A DNA stretch of 21,149 nucleotides, taken from the IMG/VR virus record IMGVR_UViG_3300048918_000128, positions 1-21,149 of that record. One strand, 5' to 3'. Below, piece by piece: positions 1 through 7,852 of this stretch; within the stretch, counting starts at the first letter, position 1; each line of letters opens with the position of its first letter. Origin of the DNA: a virus. The notes beneath the pieces are model-generated. The model worked only from the letters and a program-made list of their open reading frames with translations, made no database searches and had not been told where the DNA came from. The position numbers and the translations under genes are program-made.

Positions 1-372
1 CGTATCGACCAGCAACCCCGTCGCCGTGTTGAACAATTTGACCGTGCAACCTGGATTCGGGGCGCCGGAGGCGTCGAGCGTCTGGCCGATGACTTTCTTG
101 GGGACATGCGTCCCGGTTTCCGGCCAATCCCATGCCCACATCTGATGCATCCCTTCAATGATGTAAGGGCATGGCGAATTGGCGTCGATCCCTCCGGTGA
201 AGGAGGAGCGCGGCCAAAGAACATCGGAATCGCGCGGATCGCGGCGAGCGAAAGGCGTTCCTGTCCTATAATCTGAAGGTTGGATCGAGTCGTCATTTGA
301 AGTCAGACCGGCCCATCCAAGCCCCGGAGCGTGCGGGAACGACGCACCGAACCCAAAAAGAAAACCGCTCAT
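1..372 (-). CDS. Phage tail protein, partial (C-terminus beyond window)
   Basis: The frame is open from an ATG at 372 to the left edge, giving the first 124 residues of a longer protein. The start overlaps the stop of the upstream 158-residue gene in an ATGA arrangement, typical of coupled phage genes. The N-terminus is rich in Gly, Phe and Trp. From about residue 94 the sequence (VIGQTLDASGAPNPGCTV and on) resembles the start of a carboxypeptidase-regulatory-like or Ig-like beta domain, a fold often found in phage tail and fibre proteins. The position at the distal end of the tail module suggests a tail-tip, fibre or adsorption protein. The exact role is not known, and without the C-terminus it cannot be refined. 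Confidence 0.75.
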   Translation of the reverse strand, partial: MSGFLFGFGASFPHAPGLGWAGLTSNDDSIQPSDYRTGTPFARRDPRDSDVLWPRSSFTGGIDANSPCPYIIEGMHQMWAWDWPETGTHVPKKVIGQTLDASGAPNPGCTVKLFNTATGLLVDT

Positions 373-845
373 AGGTCCATCCCCACGCTTATGATCGGCG
401 TTTCCAAAACATTCGCAGTCGCTGCGACAGATATGGCCCAAAGCACAAGCGAACTTGCGGGCGCCATCTGTATTCCAGCGCCAAGATTTAGCCGCAGAAC
501 AATTCCGCCCGCCGTGGCGAAGCCCGAATTTTTTGTCATGCGCCGCAAATATTTCGATGGGACGGTCGGAGGCGTCGTCCAGTCGGTTATCAGCGTTGTG
601 CTGAAAATAGTCGTCAAACCGTCTTCTGAAATGGGATTCCATGATTGGCGCGCGACGCCCGCAGCGGCAGGGTTTCCGAATCCGACGACATAGGCGTTAG
701 AGGAAGAATTCCCGCCATAAGTGGTTAGCTCAATATCCGTAATGACGGGATAATCGGTCGGACCAGACCGGATCTCGAAAATGGGGCCTGACGTGATAGA
801 AATCCCGTAGGGAAGCCCCTGCGCCGTAGCGACGAAACGCGCCAT
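369..845 (-). CDS. Small beta-rich tail-region protein, paralogue of its upstream neighbour
   Basis: This encodes 158 residues. It aligns along most of its length with the 144-residue protein encoded just upstream (855-1289). Shared landmarks are an acidic-Ile start of the core, a Gly/Ala-rich central part with PAAAGV, then W89 followed by PTVP at 93-96, RR at 101-102 and SLVLW at 132-136. It has no signal peptide or transmembrane segment. The pattern of alternating hydrophobic residues with many Thr, Ser and Gly suggests a beta-sandwich structural protein. Its place among distal tail genes suggests a tail-tip or fibre-associated component, or a virion decoration. I do not recognise a named family. 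The gap to the upstream gene is 9 nt, and its stop overlaps the next ATG. Confidence 0.8.
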   Translation of the reverse strand: MARFVATAQGLPYGISITSGPIFEIRSGPTDYPVITDIELTTYGGNSSSNAYVVGFGNPAAAGVARQSWNPISEDGLTTIFSTTLITDWTTPPTVPSKYLRRMTKNSGFATAGGIVLRLNLGAGIQMAPASSLVLWAISVAATANVLETPIISVGMDL

Positions 846-854
846 GTCCGAGCC

Positions 855-1289
855 TCACTCGTCGAGGACGATCCACACGTCTGCGACCGAAGTCGTGGAC
901 AGGTTCCACAGCACCAGCGACGTATTTTTCGGCACCATGATGCCGCGCGGAAAGGTCCAGATGATGCCCGCGCCAATAGTCGCCGGGAGCGAAACGCGGC
1001 GGAAGAAATTCGCCGGGACCGTGGGCGCCGTGGTACCCCAGGCCAGCGCCGTGGTCGTGTTGCCCGCCGTGGTGTTGTTCTGATCTTCCGCCAGCACCGT
1101 CACGGGTGAGGTTGCGCCGACGCCCTTGGCGGCAGGCACGCCGAGGCCGAAGGCCGAAGCCGTCGCGGCGTTAATAGTGATCCCAACTTCCAGCAGGCGA
1201 TAGCCGACGCCGGACGCCGCGATGATTTCGAGATTGGCGGCGCCGGTCGTGGTGTTGGTGGTGCGATTGGCAAGCGAATAGATAGCCAT
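855..1289 (-). CDS. Small beta-rich tail-region protein, paralogue of the following gene
   Basis: This encodes 144 residues from an ATG at 1289. A longer open frame extends upstream to 1631 but would overlap most of the 125-residue gene at 1316-1693, and its extra part is His/Arg-rich shadow sequence, so the internal ATG is preferred. An AAGG lies about 11 nt upstream, a weak fit for a ribosome site. The sequence shares W84, PTVP (89-92), RR (97-98) and SLVLW (124-128) with the 158-residue protein that follows, which indicates a tandem gene duplication. Thr, Asn and Ala dominate the N-terminal half. It is probably a structural beta-sandwich protein of the tail tip or fibres. The family is not recognised. 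Confidence 0.8.
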   Translation of the reverse strand: MAIYSLANRTTNTTTGAANLEIIAASGVGYRLLEVGITINAATASAFGLGVPAAKGVGATSPVTVLAEDQNNTTAGNTTTALAWGTTAPTVPANFFRRVSLPATIGAGIIWTFPRGIMVPKNTSLVLWNLSTTSVADVWIVLDE

Positions 1290-1315
1290 GAGGTTTCGCC
1301 TTCTAGCTTTGAGGG

Positions 1316-1693
1316 TCAGGAATAGGCGATCTTCATGGTGTAGGCGATGGAATCGCCGCTCGCGAGCGTGACGGAGCCATGGTCGCAGTAATAGTCCATG
1401 TTGCCGCCAGTCGGAGGCGAGCCAGAGCCAACAGCATCGAACGCGCCGACTTCGGTAATGGTGCGGGCGCCCGCCGCCGTGATCGTCGCCACGAGCTGAA
1501 GGGTGTCGTTCGTCACGCTCGTGGTCTGCTGCGTCGCGGTGCAGGAAACGCGCGCTTCCGTGGTCGTGGTCGTAGTGACGACATTGGCCGAGGCGGCGGC
1601 GGCGCTGCCGGTCCCCCACTGGAACCACCACGAAGCGGCAGCAAGCAGCGATGTGACGCGGGCCAGTCCGTTATTCTGAGTCCTTGCGGTCAT
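1316..1693 (-). CDS. Small tail-region structural protein, unknown function
   Basis: This encodes 125 residues and begins with an ATG preceded by a good AGGAG ribosome site about 7 nt upstream. The N-terminal part (about 1-35) is Ala-rich with two adjacent Trp and may form a helix. The rest alternates hydrophobic and Thr/Ser residues. The C-terminal half has an ITEVGAF element and ends in a GDSIAYTMKIAY strand pattern, which I recall from small phage tail and fibre-associated proteins. The gene lies between the 53-residue basic protein and the duplicated beta-protein pair, so it is likely part of the tail-tip or fibre apparatus. No enzymatic motif is visible and the function is unknown. Confidence 0.75.
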   Translation of the reverse strand: MTARTQNNGLARVTSLLAAASWWFQWGTGSAAAASANVVTTTTTTEARVSCTATQQTTSVTNDTLQLVATITAAGARTITEVGAFDAVGSGSPPTGGNMDYYCDHGSVTLASGDSIAYTMKIAYS

Positions 1694-1710
1694 TGGTGTC
1701 TCCTGTTCAA

Positions 1711-1872
1711 TCAGATGCCGAGCGCGCGGCGGATGCGGAAAGCCCAGCGCATGAGCGGGTTTTTGTGCCAGTAGCCAATCACGCCGAGGTCTTCCCGGCG
1801 CCCATCGGCGCGAATGACGACAGCCGAAAGCGTCGCCTGCTTCGCGCGGGCATGCGTCAAAAGTTCAGTCAT
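1711..1872 (-). CDS. Short basic protein (53 aa), unknown function
   Basis: This is a short gene in the gap between the fibre gene and the 125-residue gene. Translation from the ATG at 1872 gives 53 residues ending at a TGA at 1711-1713. The protein reads as an amphipathic N-terminus, then VIRADGRREDLG, then a YWHKNPL motif at 34-40 and a basic C-terminal tail with Arg pairs. The RADG, DLG and YWH-NP elements look like a conserved small phage family that I recall near tail fibre genes, but I cannot name it. The Shine-Dalgarno sequence is weak. The start lies 14 nt after the fibre stop, so translational coupling is possible. The reading frame fills the gap exactly without overlapping either neighbour, which supports it being real. 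Confidence 0.7.
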   Translation of the reverse strand: MTELLTHARAKQATLSAVVIRADGRREDLGVIGYWHKNPLMRWAFRIRRALGI

Positions 1873-1886
1873 GTGGGGTTATCCGG

Positions 1887-2957
1887 TTAGATCGGGCCGA
1901 CGCGGGACGTTTCGAAAAAGTTGGTTCCGTCCGTGATAAATTCGACGGTGAAGACCTTGCCGGAAACGGTTCCGGTCGAAAGGGTTCCGGACGTGTTCGT
2001 AAAATACGTCCCGAACGTGAGCGTATAGGAGGTCGTCCCGCTGGTCGTGATGATGAAGGTGACGCGCTTGGGATTGGTTCCGAGCGATGCGTTGATCGTC
2101 AGGGTTCCGGTCGGCGTGAACATGACGACATCGCTAACATCCGGATTGAATGTTGCAGATCCGGTCGTTGGGGAAAGCGAGACGAGCGCGAGCGCGGGCG
2201 ACGCGGGCGTTGTCCAAGACGCATCGCCATCGGTTCCGGAATTCTTGACCAGCGTTTGGCCGGTCGTCCCGCCTGCGGGGAGCTGGATCACAGTCGCCCA
2301 TGCGCCGGTTCCGCTCGTGCCGCCATAGCCGACAAACTCGCCTGTGGCGCCGCCCGTTGGAATGCCGCCCGGAGGGTTGATCCATGCGAGCGCGTAATCG
2401 GTCGAACTTGTTTTGGAAAGAACCTGTCCCGTCGTTCCGCCCGGGATCACATAATGTGGCGTGATAAAGACAGTATCAAAATCAGTCGCGGAATTCTTGG
2501 CGAGAACCTGTCCCGTCGAGCCGCCCGTTGGGAGCATGTTCGACGGTGAAACCAGAATTTCCCCGTAAAGATTATGCCCCAGACCGTCCGTCGCGCCGGC
2601 TGAAAAGGTCGTGGCCGATGTATGCGCGATCAGAACTTCGTAAGCCGCGCCATTAACATAAAACGTATCGGCGACAGCATAGGCCGTCGAAGCCGCCCAT
2701 GCCCCGCGCGCGTTCCAGTGCAACAAAGGAAGATCGAAAGGGCCTTGAACCGTGGCGTCTGTTAACGTGACGGTGAAGGTTCCGCCCGTCACGGTGAACG
2801 TGGAAATCCCGACCGGCGTCGCCAGCGTCAGGCCGTTAATCGCCGTTTGCAGCGTCCACATATCCATGTCGAATTGCGCGGCGGATAAATCGGCGCCCGT
2901 CCCGGTTCCCCAACGGGTCAGATCGCTTGTCCGATAATATGGGACGGTAACTGTCAT
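1887..2957 (-). CDS. Tail fibre protein with GG-TGQ repeats
   Basis: This encodes 356 residues. The N-terminal 80 residues are likely the virion-attachment part. Residues about 83-134 form a small Trp/Tyr-rich module (W87, TAYAV, a second Tyr-bearing strand) resembling a CBM5/12-like carbohydrate-binding domain. Residues about 143-250 hold four copies of a unit reading roughly GGTTGQVL-KNS-TD----W--P, a repeat seen in many phage fibres and usually part of a trimeric shaft. The C-terminal 100 residues are Thr/Gly/Ser-rich beta sequence, possibly the distal receptor-contacting part. No collagen Gly-X-Y run, intramolecular chaperone or enzyme motif is visible. It probably mediates host adsorption. 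A GGAA about 9 nt upstream may serve as ribosome site. The gap to the upstream gene is 34 nt and contains a small dyad. Confidence 0.85.
   Translation of the reverse strand: MTVTVPYYRTSDLTRWGTGTGADLSAAQFDMDMWTLQTAINGLTLATPVGISTFTVTGGTFTVTLTDATVQGPFDLPLLHWNARGAWAASTAYAVADTFYVNGAAYEVLIAHTSATTFSAGATDGLGHNLYGEILVSPSNMLPTGGSTGQVLAKNSATDFDTVFITPHYVIPGGTTGQVLSKTSSTDYALAWINPPGGIPTGGATGEFVGYGGTSGTGAWATVIQLPAGGTTGQTLVKNSGTDGDASWTTPASPALALVSLSPTTGSATFNPDVSDVVMFTPTGTLTINASLGTNPKRVTFIITTSGTTSYTLTFGTYFTNTSGTLSTGTVSGKVFTVEFITDGTNFFETSRVGPI
2208..2531 (-). repeat. Four-copy GG-TGQ protein repeat in tail fibre
   Basis: Residues 143-250 of the fibre contain four degenerate units of about 25-28 residues. They start near residues 143 (PTGGSTGQVLAKNS), 171 (IPGGTTGQVLSKTS), 199 (IPTGGATGEFV) and 226 (LPAGGTTGQTLVKNS). 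The third copy is the most diverged. At DNA level the units share tracts such as the complement of CCTGTCCCGTCG. Such repeats commonly build the shaft of trimeric fibres and can change in number by recombination. Confidence 0.8.
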
Positions 2958-2991
2958 TTAGGATTCCGATCAGATCAGTTTATTGGACTGT

Positions 2992-4551
2992 TCAGTCCAG
3001 ATAATCGCCGGGTTCGTTGTCGCCGTTGCCAGTCGGAGTCGCGGGCGATCCGACGCCGCCAGAGACGACAATGGGCCTGCCGAGCGCGTCACGAACCTGG
3101 CCGCCGCCGTCAACCGTCCACCAATAATCGCCGGGCAGATCGGTCGTGTTCACCGCCATGTTCGCGGGCGTCAGATCGATGTTCAACGTCAAGGTCGGAT
3201 CGAAAGGCGCAAGCCGGTCATCGGGATAAAGGTTCTTGTCCGCGCCCCAGGTCTGCGCCTTGTCATTGACGATGGCCTTGGTTCCGCGCCAGCCCTTGTC
3301 CACGCGGCGCAGGGCCTTGGGGTTCCTGCTGTAGAATTCCGCCCAGACCACGCATTCGCCAGAAACATGGGTTCGCATTTCCCGGCGCCACGGCGGCAGG
3401 GGGAAAGTCGGAGAAAGCCAATAGCCGCTCAAATAGCCTGCTGGCGCATCGGCGTTCAGCGTGATGGTCAGGACATTGGTGCCCACTGGCTTAAGCGGGC
3501 TGCTGGCGATGTCCGGGTAATTGATGACGATGGGCGAAGCTGTGAAATAGTCCCCCGCGTGGCTCAGCAGCGAATTACCTATGCCGTTCGGCTGAACATA
3601 ATTGCGCGGGTTGAGGTGCGGATATTTGAACAGCCTTCGATCATGGCGCGCGGCGTCAATCGGCGCGAACGGGCTGTTGGTGTTGAGGCTGTCATTTTCT
3701 GAAGAATGCTGGCGCAGGGCGGTGCGCCCGAAGGTGATGAGAACCAGCGGCGTCAGGTCCGAAACATCCGTCCCGACCGTAACCGTTGTAATCGTTTTCC
3801 CGTTCAGTTTGACGGTGTAGACGCCGGGAGGAGGCGGCGGGGTCGAGCCGCCTGTAATCTGTACGCCACCCGGAACGCCTGTATCAGGCAATGGCAAGCC
3901 GTCTGCTGTGACAAAAGATGAGGTTGTCGCCGGAATGAAGGCGATATAGCCATCGAGATTGGCCCAATAAGAATCGATGATCTGCTGAAACGGATCGACG
4001 CGCCACGGCGGGTTGATGCTGGTTCCGTCCCATGTCGTCGTCGGTCCCGGCAGATTGGCGTCATCGCCGGTCGTCGGGTCGCTATCGTTCCACGCCAGCT
4101 CGTAGATTGTTTCCTGATAATTGTCTTTCGGATCGATGAAATCGGCCTGATCGACGCGGCGGATTTTCAGCCATCCGCTTTCATCGACATTGCCGCTTGC
4201 GTCCCGCTTTTTGACCTTCACGTCATGGGTTTTGAGATGCTTCGGCGGATCGTCGTCATTCCTCCAACCGTGCCGCGTTTCCTGATAATTTTGCTTCGGG
4301 TCCAGCACGTTGACCTGATCCGGCCATTCGACGCGCAAGCCGCCCGAGACTTCCACGACATGGGCTTGTCGGGAAGATTGATCCGTATTGTCGTAGGTGA
4401 ATTGCGTTTCCTGGTAATTGTCTTTTGGATCGATGAACGAAATGCCGTCGATAATGCGCAAATCGACATAGTTAGACGGGTTCGACGGATTTTGGTCGGA
4501 TGGATCGACAATGCGCCGAACCGATGTAACGCGCCCGATTTCCGATGGCAT
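2992..4551 (-). CDS. Tail-region structural protein with N-terminal triple repeat
   Basis: This encodes 519 residues with a start 3 nt after the stop of the 69-residue gene. The N-terminal 150 residues carry three copies of a unit centred on DPK-NYQET (residues 41-49, 84-92 and 140-148), each preceded by a basic or hydrophobic strand and followed by an acidic/Asn stretch. A Pro-rich linker (STPPPPPG) lies near residues 235-242. The rest has no motif that I recognise and looks beta-rich with many Pro and Asp residues. Its position between the hub protein and the fibre makes a tail-tip, fibre-connector or baseplate-like role plausible. I do not recognise the family. No clear ribosome site precedes the ATG, so coupling to the upstream gene is likely. 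Confidence 0.8.
   Translation of the reverse strand: MPSEIGRVTSVRRIVDPSDQNPSNPSNYVDLRIIDGISFIDPKDNYQETQFTYDNTDQSSRQAHVVEVSGGLRVEWPDQVNVLDPKQNYQETRHGWRNDDDPPKHLKTHDVKVKKRDASGNVDESGWLKIRRVDQADFIDPKDNYQETIYELAWNDSDPTTGDDANLPGPTTTWDGTSINPPWRVDPFQQIIDSYWANLDGYIAFIPATTSSFVTADGLPLPDTGVPGGVQITGGSTPPPPPGVYTVKLNGKTITTVTVGTDVSDLTPLVLITFGRTALRQHSSENDSLNTNSPFAPIDAARHDRRLFKYPHLNPRNYVQPNGIGNSLLSHAGDYFTASPIVINYPDIASSPLKPVGTNVLTITLNADAPAGYLSGYWLSPTFPLPPWRREMRTHVSGECVVWAEFYSRNPKALRRVDKGWRGTKAIVNDKAQTWGADKNLYPDDRLAPFDPTLTLNIDLTPANMAVNTTDLPGDYWWTVDGGGQVRDALGRPIVVSGGVGSPATPTGNGDNEPGDYLD
4108..4431 (-). repeat. Triple DPKDNYQET repeat in 519-aa tail protein
   Basis: Three near-identical nine-residue cores are encoded at about 4405-4431 (DPKDNYQET), 4276-4302 (DPKQNYQET) and 4108-4134 (DPKDNYQET). 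Spacings are 43 and 56 residues. The DNA differs by synonymous changes, so the repeats are conserved at protein level and not a recent DNA duplication. Flanking residues are similar in pattern (a hydrophobic-Ile/Leu strand before, Asp/Asn after). Confidence 0.9.
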
Positions 4552-4554
4552 CGA

Positions 4555-4764
4555 TCAGGCCGTCTGCGTTTCTTTGGGCTTATGGATCACATAAATCGAA
4601 ATGCTCGAGGAATAGGAGACATGGAAGGTTTTCGTCGCGCCGACGAGGCCCAGACGTAGCCGAACCGGCGAAGCGCCCTCCGAAAAGCCGGATGGAAATG
4701 CCACTTGCGCCGGGGAATAATCCGCCGTCTCGTAAGGCCGCACAATGCGTTCAAAACCGGCCAT
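4555..4764 (-). CDS. Small tail-region protein (69 aa), unknown function
   Basis: This encodes 69 residues. Its ATG overlaps the stop of the 880-residue hub gene as TGATG, and its stop lies 3 nt before the next start, so it fits the operon exactly. The sequence begins MAGFERIVRPYETADYSP, then has a Gly/Val/Leu central part and a beta-like segment (KTFHVSYSSSISIYVIHKP). There are no transmembrane or enzymatic signatures. It is probably a small structural or assembly component of the tail tip. I do not recognise the family. Confidence 0.75.
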   Translation of the reverse strand: MAGFERIVRPYETADYSPAQVAFPSGFSEGASPVRLRLGLVGATKTFHVSYSSSISIYVIHKPKETQTA

Positions 4765-7406
4765 CAGGACGCCCCTAGATCGATCTGTTTCGGAAGCTGC
4801 AGCAATGTCGTTGGCACGTCATAGACCGTGGTAAACGCCGTCCCGTTGACGGGTTTCAATTGGAGATCCAGATAGATCGAGTTCCCGGCCTTCGCCAAAA
4901 CCTGATCGATCGAGACATTGCCAAGGGCCGCAATCTGCGCCATCAGCGACAGTTTCGCCGGGGCTGTAGCCGTCGCCCATCCCGCCTTGGCCTGAAGGGC
5001 CGCTTCTTTCTGAATGAGCGGGATGGCCGCCTTGATCGCCGCTTCCTGCGTCGCGAGGCTTCCCACCACTGAACTGCTGATCACAACCTGATTTGCATCG
5101 AGCGGAAAGCGCAAGCCGTCATCGTTTGGATTGTCCAGCGGCGGACCATAGCCCAGATCGCCAGAGGACGGCAGCACGGTCGCCCCGTCCATTTGCTGCA
5201 CTCCCGGCTGAAACAAACCGGGAGCGGCGTATACGCCCGTCCCTGCCACGGCGGCAACCGTTCCCGCCTTGCCGACTGCACAGCCGATCTTGATCTTGGT
5301 TTCAAAATCTCCGTTGTCGCCATCGCCGGATAGCGAATAGGACACGATTTTCCCCGTTGCCAAGCCGCCCGGAAGGCGCGGGTCATTGATAATCGCATTC
5401 TTGCGGCAGGACAGATCGACGCCGAGCGAGAAAGGAACAGCAAAGCCAACCTCGACCGCCCGCGCCCTGCGGCGCAGATGCGCGCGGGCCTTCATCAGCG
5501 CATATTCAAGGCTCTGCAATCCGCGCGATGACGGAAAATAGGACGGCGCCGTGACATTGCCGACCATGCCGCCCGCCGGGATCGAAAGCGACGGGCCGCC
5601 ATAGCCCAGCGAGCGCCAATGGATCGTCCCGTCCGTGACCGTGTTGCCCGCCGTCGCAGAGAAGGGCGGCGGAACCTGAACATCCGATGTTCCGGCCTGC
5701 GTGCAAAGCTGAAAGGTTCCGCTCGGCAAGACCGGGCCAAGCGAGGTCCATTGCACAGAACCGTCATTGACCGTCGCGCCCCATGTCGAGGAAAACGCCG
5801 GAACGGTCGTATAGCCGGTTGTGCCGCCGATGGTGCAGACCTGAAAAGACAGATTATTATCCGCCCGGATGACCATGCCTTCGGAAACCGAGACGCCTTC
5901 CGTGCGATAGGGGACAACCGCAGGCAACAGCGCCGAATAATAGACCCAAGACGGGGTGAGAGGAGCGATGATCGTTCCGAGCGCCGCAGCCGTTCCCGCC
6001 TTCCAGCCGCCAATGGTTGGCAGGCTTTCGCCAAGGCAGGCCCAGACCGCCGAGCCCTCATTGGTGGTGACGCCGACGACATCCGAGAATGTCGGTTCCG
6101 TCGCGCCGCAAGTTCCCGCCGTGATGCAGATTTGATAGGACGTGCCGCCCGGAAGGATCGGATTATTCGGCAGGCAGATTTGCCCGACCGCGACAGCCGT
6201 CCCAGCGAGAACCGTCCAATCTTTGGCGTCAATCAACGGCTGCGACAGATCGACGGTATTGAGCTTGAGAACTTCCGAATCCTGCTGCACGGTCGGATCG
6301 GTCAAGACCGGCTGAAGATCGCTTTGCAGCGTGAAATAAACCGATTCCGCGCGCTTGCGATCCGCCTGATATTGCAGGAACATCGAGGCGATGACGGTAT
6401 ATTGCGGAACCCAGAGATAGGTGCTGTTCGACGATGAGTTGGGGCTTCCCGTGCCGTCAAACAGGACGACGCCCGTCGTTTCCGAATAAGTGAGCAGGAT
6501 CGGAATATAAGGCGTATTCGTCAGGAAATAGGGCTGAGACTGCGAGACGCTGAGCGACATGGTGTCGCCCTCGTTATGCTTGGTGTCCTTGTTCTGCCAG
6601 GAATAAGACGTGCTGATCGTCTGCGCCGTGTTGACGCCCCCGATGTCCAGCGCGCTCGACGACTGCACCGACCAGCCGCCGCCGATCGAAGCTCCGGCTT
6701 TAGGCCAATCTGAAATCAGGCTGGCGCCGGTGTAGGTCTTGATCGTCCACGGGCCGAGCTTGATGCTGCCGCCGGTGGTCGTCTGCGACCATTTGGCGCT
6801 GATTTCAACCCGGATCGCGGTGAATGGCGGCTGGTCGATCCGCAATTCAAGGCTATCATAAAAAGCCTGATCTCCGGTGAACGTGACCGTGCCATCCTCG
6901 CCGTTGAGAATGTCAGAGACGGTCCACGCCATCGAGGTGCGGTCGACATGATAGGCCGCCGACCACGCCTCTAGAATGGCGTCCGGGTCGCTCCTATGCG
7001 CGTCATCGAGAAAGACCGGATCATAATAGGGCGCGACTTTCAGCGTCTCAGCCAAGGCCTGCTTGCGCGAGATATAATCCGGCGCGCGGGCGATCAACTG
7101 AATTTTGATAACCTGCTCGAACAGGTCGCTTGGAACGCCGACAAGGCGACCGAAGAACATTTGAACGACGCTCGAACCGTTCCACCACGAAAGCCTGCCC
7201 CATTGCTTGCGGCCCGTCGAAAGCAGCCCCACGCCTGGGTTTTTGATTTCGAGATCGAGCGTCGGAATCTGGCCTTCGGAATGGCTCAGATTGAACGAGA
7301 AGATTTGTTCGTCTTCAACATAATCATCCGACGAAAACGCAACCGTCGAATCCGCGACCCAATGGAAATAGAACGGGCCGCCCGAACCGGGGCCTGGACC
7401 GCTCAT
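4764..7406 (-). CDS. Tail hub/tip protein with inserted tandem domains
   Basis: This encodes 880 residues. The first ~210 residues (a beta-rich part with LDLEIKNP, WWNGS and a long strand-helix pattern) resemble the N-terminal region of phage tail-tip or hub proteins, the piece that caps the tube. Residues ~397-601 are an insertion of about three tandem copies of a small domain with the pattern Y/F-Q-x-C, A/G-GT, P-FS, G-T, DG-V-W--LG. After that the hub-like sequence resumes (about 627-715), followed by an Ala-rich helical part (about 775-845) and a C-terminal end. By position (third gene after the tape measure) it should correspond to the lambda L/J region, so a structural role at the tail tip, contacting fibres, is likely. 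No lytic or peptidase motif is seen. It overlaps both neighbours by one base. Confidence 0.75.
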   Translation of the reverse strand: MSGPGPGSGGPFYFHWVADSTVAFSSDDYVEDEQIFSFNLSHSEGQIPTLDLEIKNPGVGLLSTGRKQWGRLSWWNGSSVVQMFFGRLVGVPSDLFEQVIKIQLIARAPDYISRKQALAETLKVAPYYDPVFLDDAHRSDPDAILEAWSAAYHVDRTSMAWTVSDILNGEDGTVTFTGDQAFYDSLELRIDQPPFTAIRVEISAKWSQTTTGGSIKLGPWTIKTYTGASLISDWPKAGASIGGGWSVQSSSALDIGGVNTAQTISTSYSWQNKDTKHNEGDTMSLSVSQSQPYFLTNTPYIPILLTYSETTGVVLFDGTGSPNSSSNSTYLWVPQYTVIASMFLQYQADRKRAESVYFTLQSDLQPVLTDPTVQQDSEVLKLNTVDLSQPLIDAKDWTVLAGTAVAVGQICLPNNPILPGGTSYQICITAGTCGATEPTFSDVVGVTTNEGSAVWACLGESLPTIGGWKAGTAAALGTIIAPLTPSWVYYSALLPAVVPYRTEGVSVSEGMVIRADNNLSFQVCTIGGTTGYTTVPAFSSTWGATVNDGSVQWTSLGPVLPSGTFQLCTQAGTSDVQVPPPFSATAGNTVTDGTIHWRSLGYGGPSLSIPAGGMVGNVTAPSYFPSSRGLQSLEYALMKARAHLRRRARAVEVGFAVPFSLGVDLSCRKNAIINDPRLPGGLATGKIVSYSLSGDGDNGDFETKIKIGCAVGKAGTVAAVAGTGVYAAPGLFQPGVQQMDGATVLPSSGDLGYGPPLDNPNDDGLRFPLDANQVVISSSVVGSLATQEAAIKAAIPLIQKEAALQAKAGWATATAPAKLSLMAQIAALGNVSIDQVLAKAGNSIYLDLQLKPVNGTAFTTVYDVPTTLLQLPKQIDLGAS
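5604..6218 (-). repeat. Tandem small-domain insertion in the hub protein
   Basis: Residues 397-601 of the 880-residue protein hold about three related units ending in VWACLG (454-459), VQWTSLG (551-557) and IHWRSLG (595-601). Each unit has an Aro-Gln-x-Cys element, then GT, then P-FS and a G-T/N-DG-turn before the final Trp strand. The middle unit has a ~35-residue extension. The same pattern occurs once in the tail tube protein. The domains probably project from the tail surface. Confidence 0.75.
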
Positions 7407-7852
7407 CAGATTTCTTCCAGTTCAAGCGACCAATCGACCGCCGCGCCATATTCATCCATGCCGGTGCGAAGCCCGGTTACTTTCATCACCAATTGCGGGC
7501 GATAGAAGGTGAACGCGCCTTCGACATAGGACGAACCGGAAACAACCGTGCGATGCGCCGATCCGCCCGAGGTCAGGTAGGATAGTTCAGCCACACACGA
7601 AACCGTGACCGTTTGTCCGGGCCAGATGCCATCAATTGCCGGCGCGCGCTGGTCCTTGCATGTGATCGTGGAGGCGTATTTGCGAAACTGCGCCAGCGAG
7701 AGATCGACCAAGCCGCCATTGATGGTCCGGCGCTCCTGCTTGGCCTGCGCGATCGGCGCCAGCGTCTGCGTCAGCCCGCGCGCGGAATAAAGCGGGACGC
7801 CCATGCTGTCGAGAATGAGCAGCGTGGTCGCACCGGGAGGAAGCAGAGCCAT
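7406..7852 (-). CDS. Conserved minor tail protein (lambda M/L position)
   Basis: This encodes 148 residues with TGATG overlaps at both ends. The sequence has YSARGLTQTLAPI near residues 22-34, RRTINGGLVDLS at about 41-52 and CKDQRAPAIDGIWPG at about 65-79. These look like a highly conserved small family of alphaproteobacterial phage tails, but I cannot give it a family name. The rest is beta-rich. There is no signal peptide, although the N-terminus is hydrophobic. Located two genes after the tape measure, it is probably a tail-tip ring or distal tail component that joins the tube to the hub encoded next. Function is inferred from position only. Confidence 0.75.
   Translation of the reverse strand: MALLPPGATTLLILDSMGVPLYSARGLTQTLAPIAQAKQERRTINGGLVDLSLAQFRKYASTITCKDQRAPAIDGIWPGQTVTVSCVAELSYLTSGGSAHRTVVSGSSYVEGAFTFYRPQLVMKVTGLRTGMDEYGAAVDWSLELEEI

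Noticed and set aside
855-1631. 258-residue frame reading through the start of the 144-residue protein
   Set aside because: Its first ~114 residues are His/Arg-rich shadow of the 125-residue gene in another frame. The ATG at 1289 gives a protein matching its paralogue from near the N-terminus.
5619-6437. 272-residue plus-strand frame inside the hub gene, and other long plus-strand frames
   Set aside because: They are Arg/Asp-rich antisense shadows typical of GC-rich coding DNA, without ribosome sites or recognisable domains, and oppose strong minus-strand genes.
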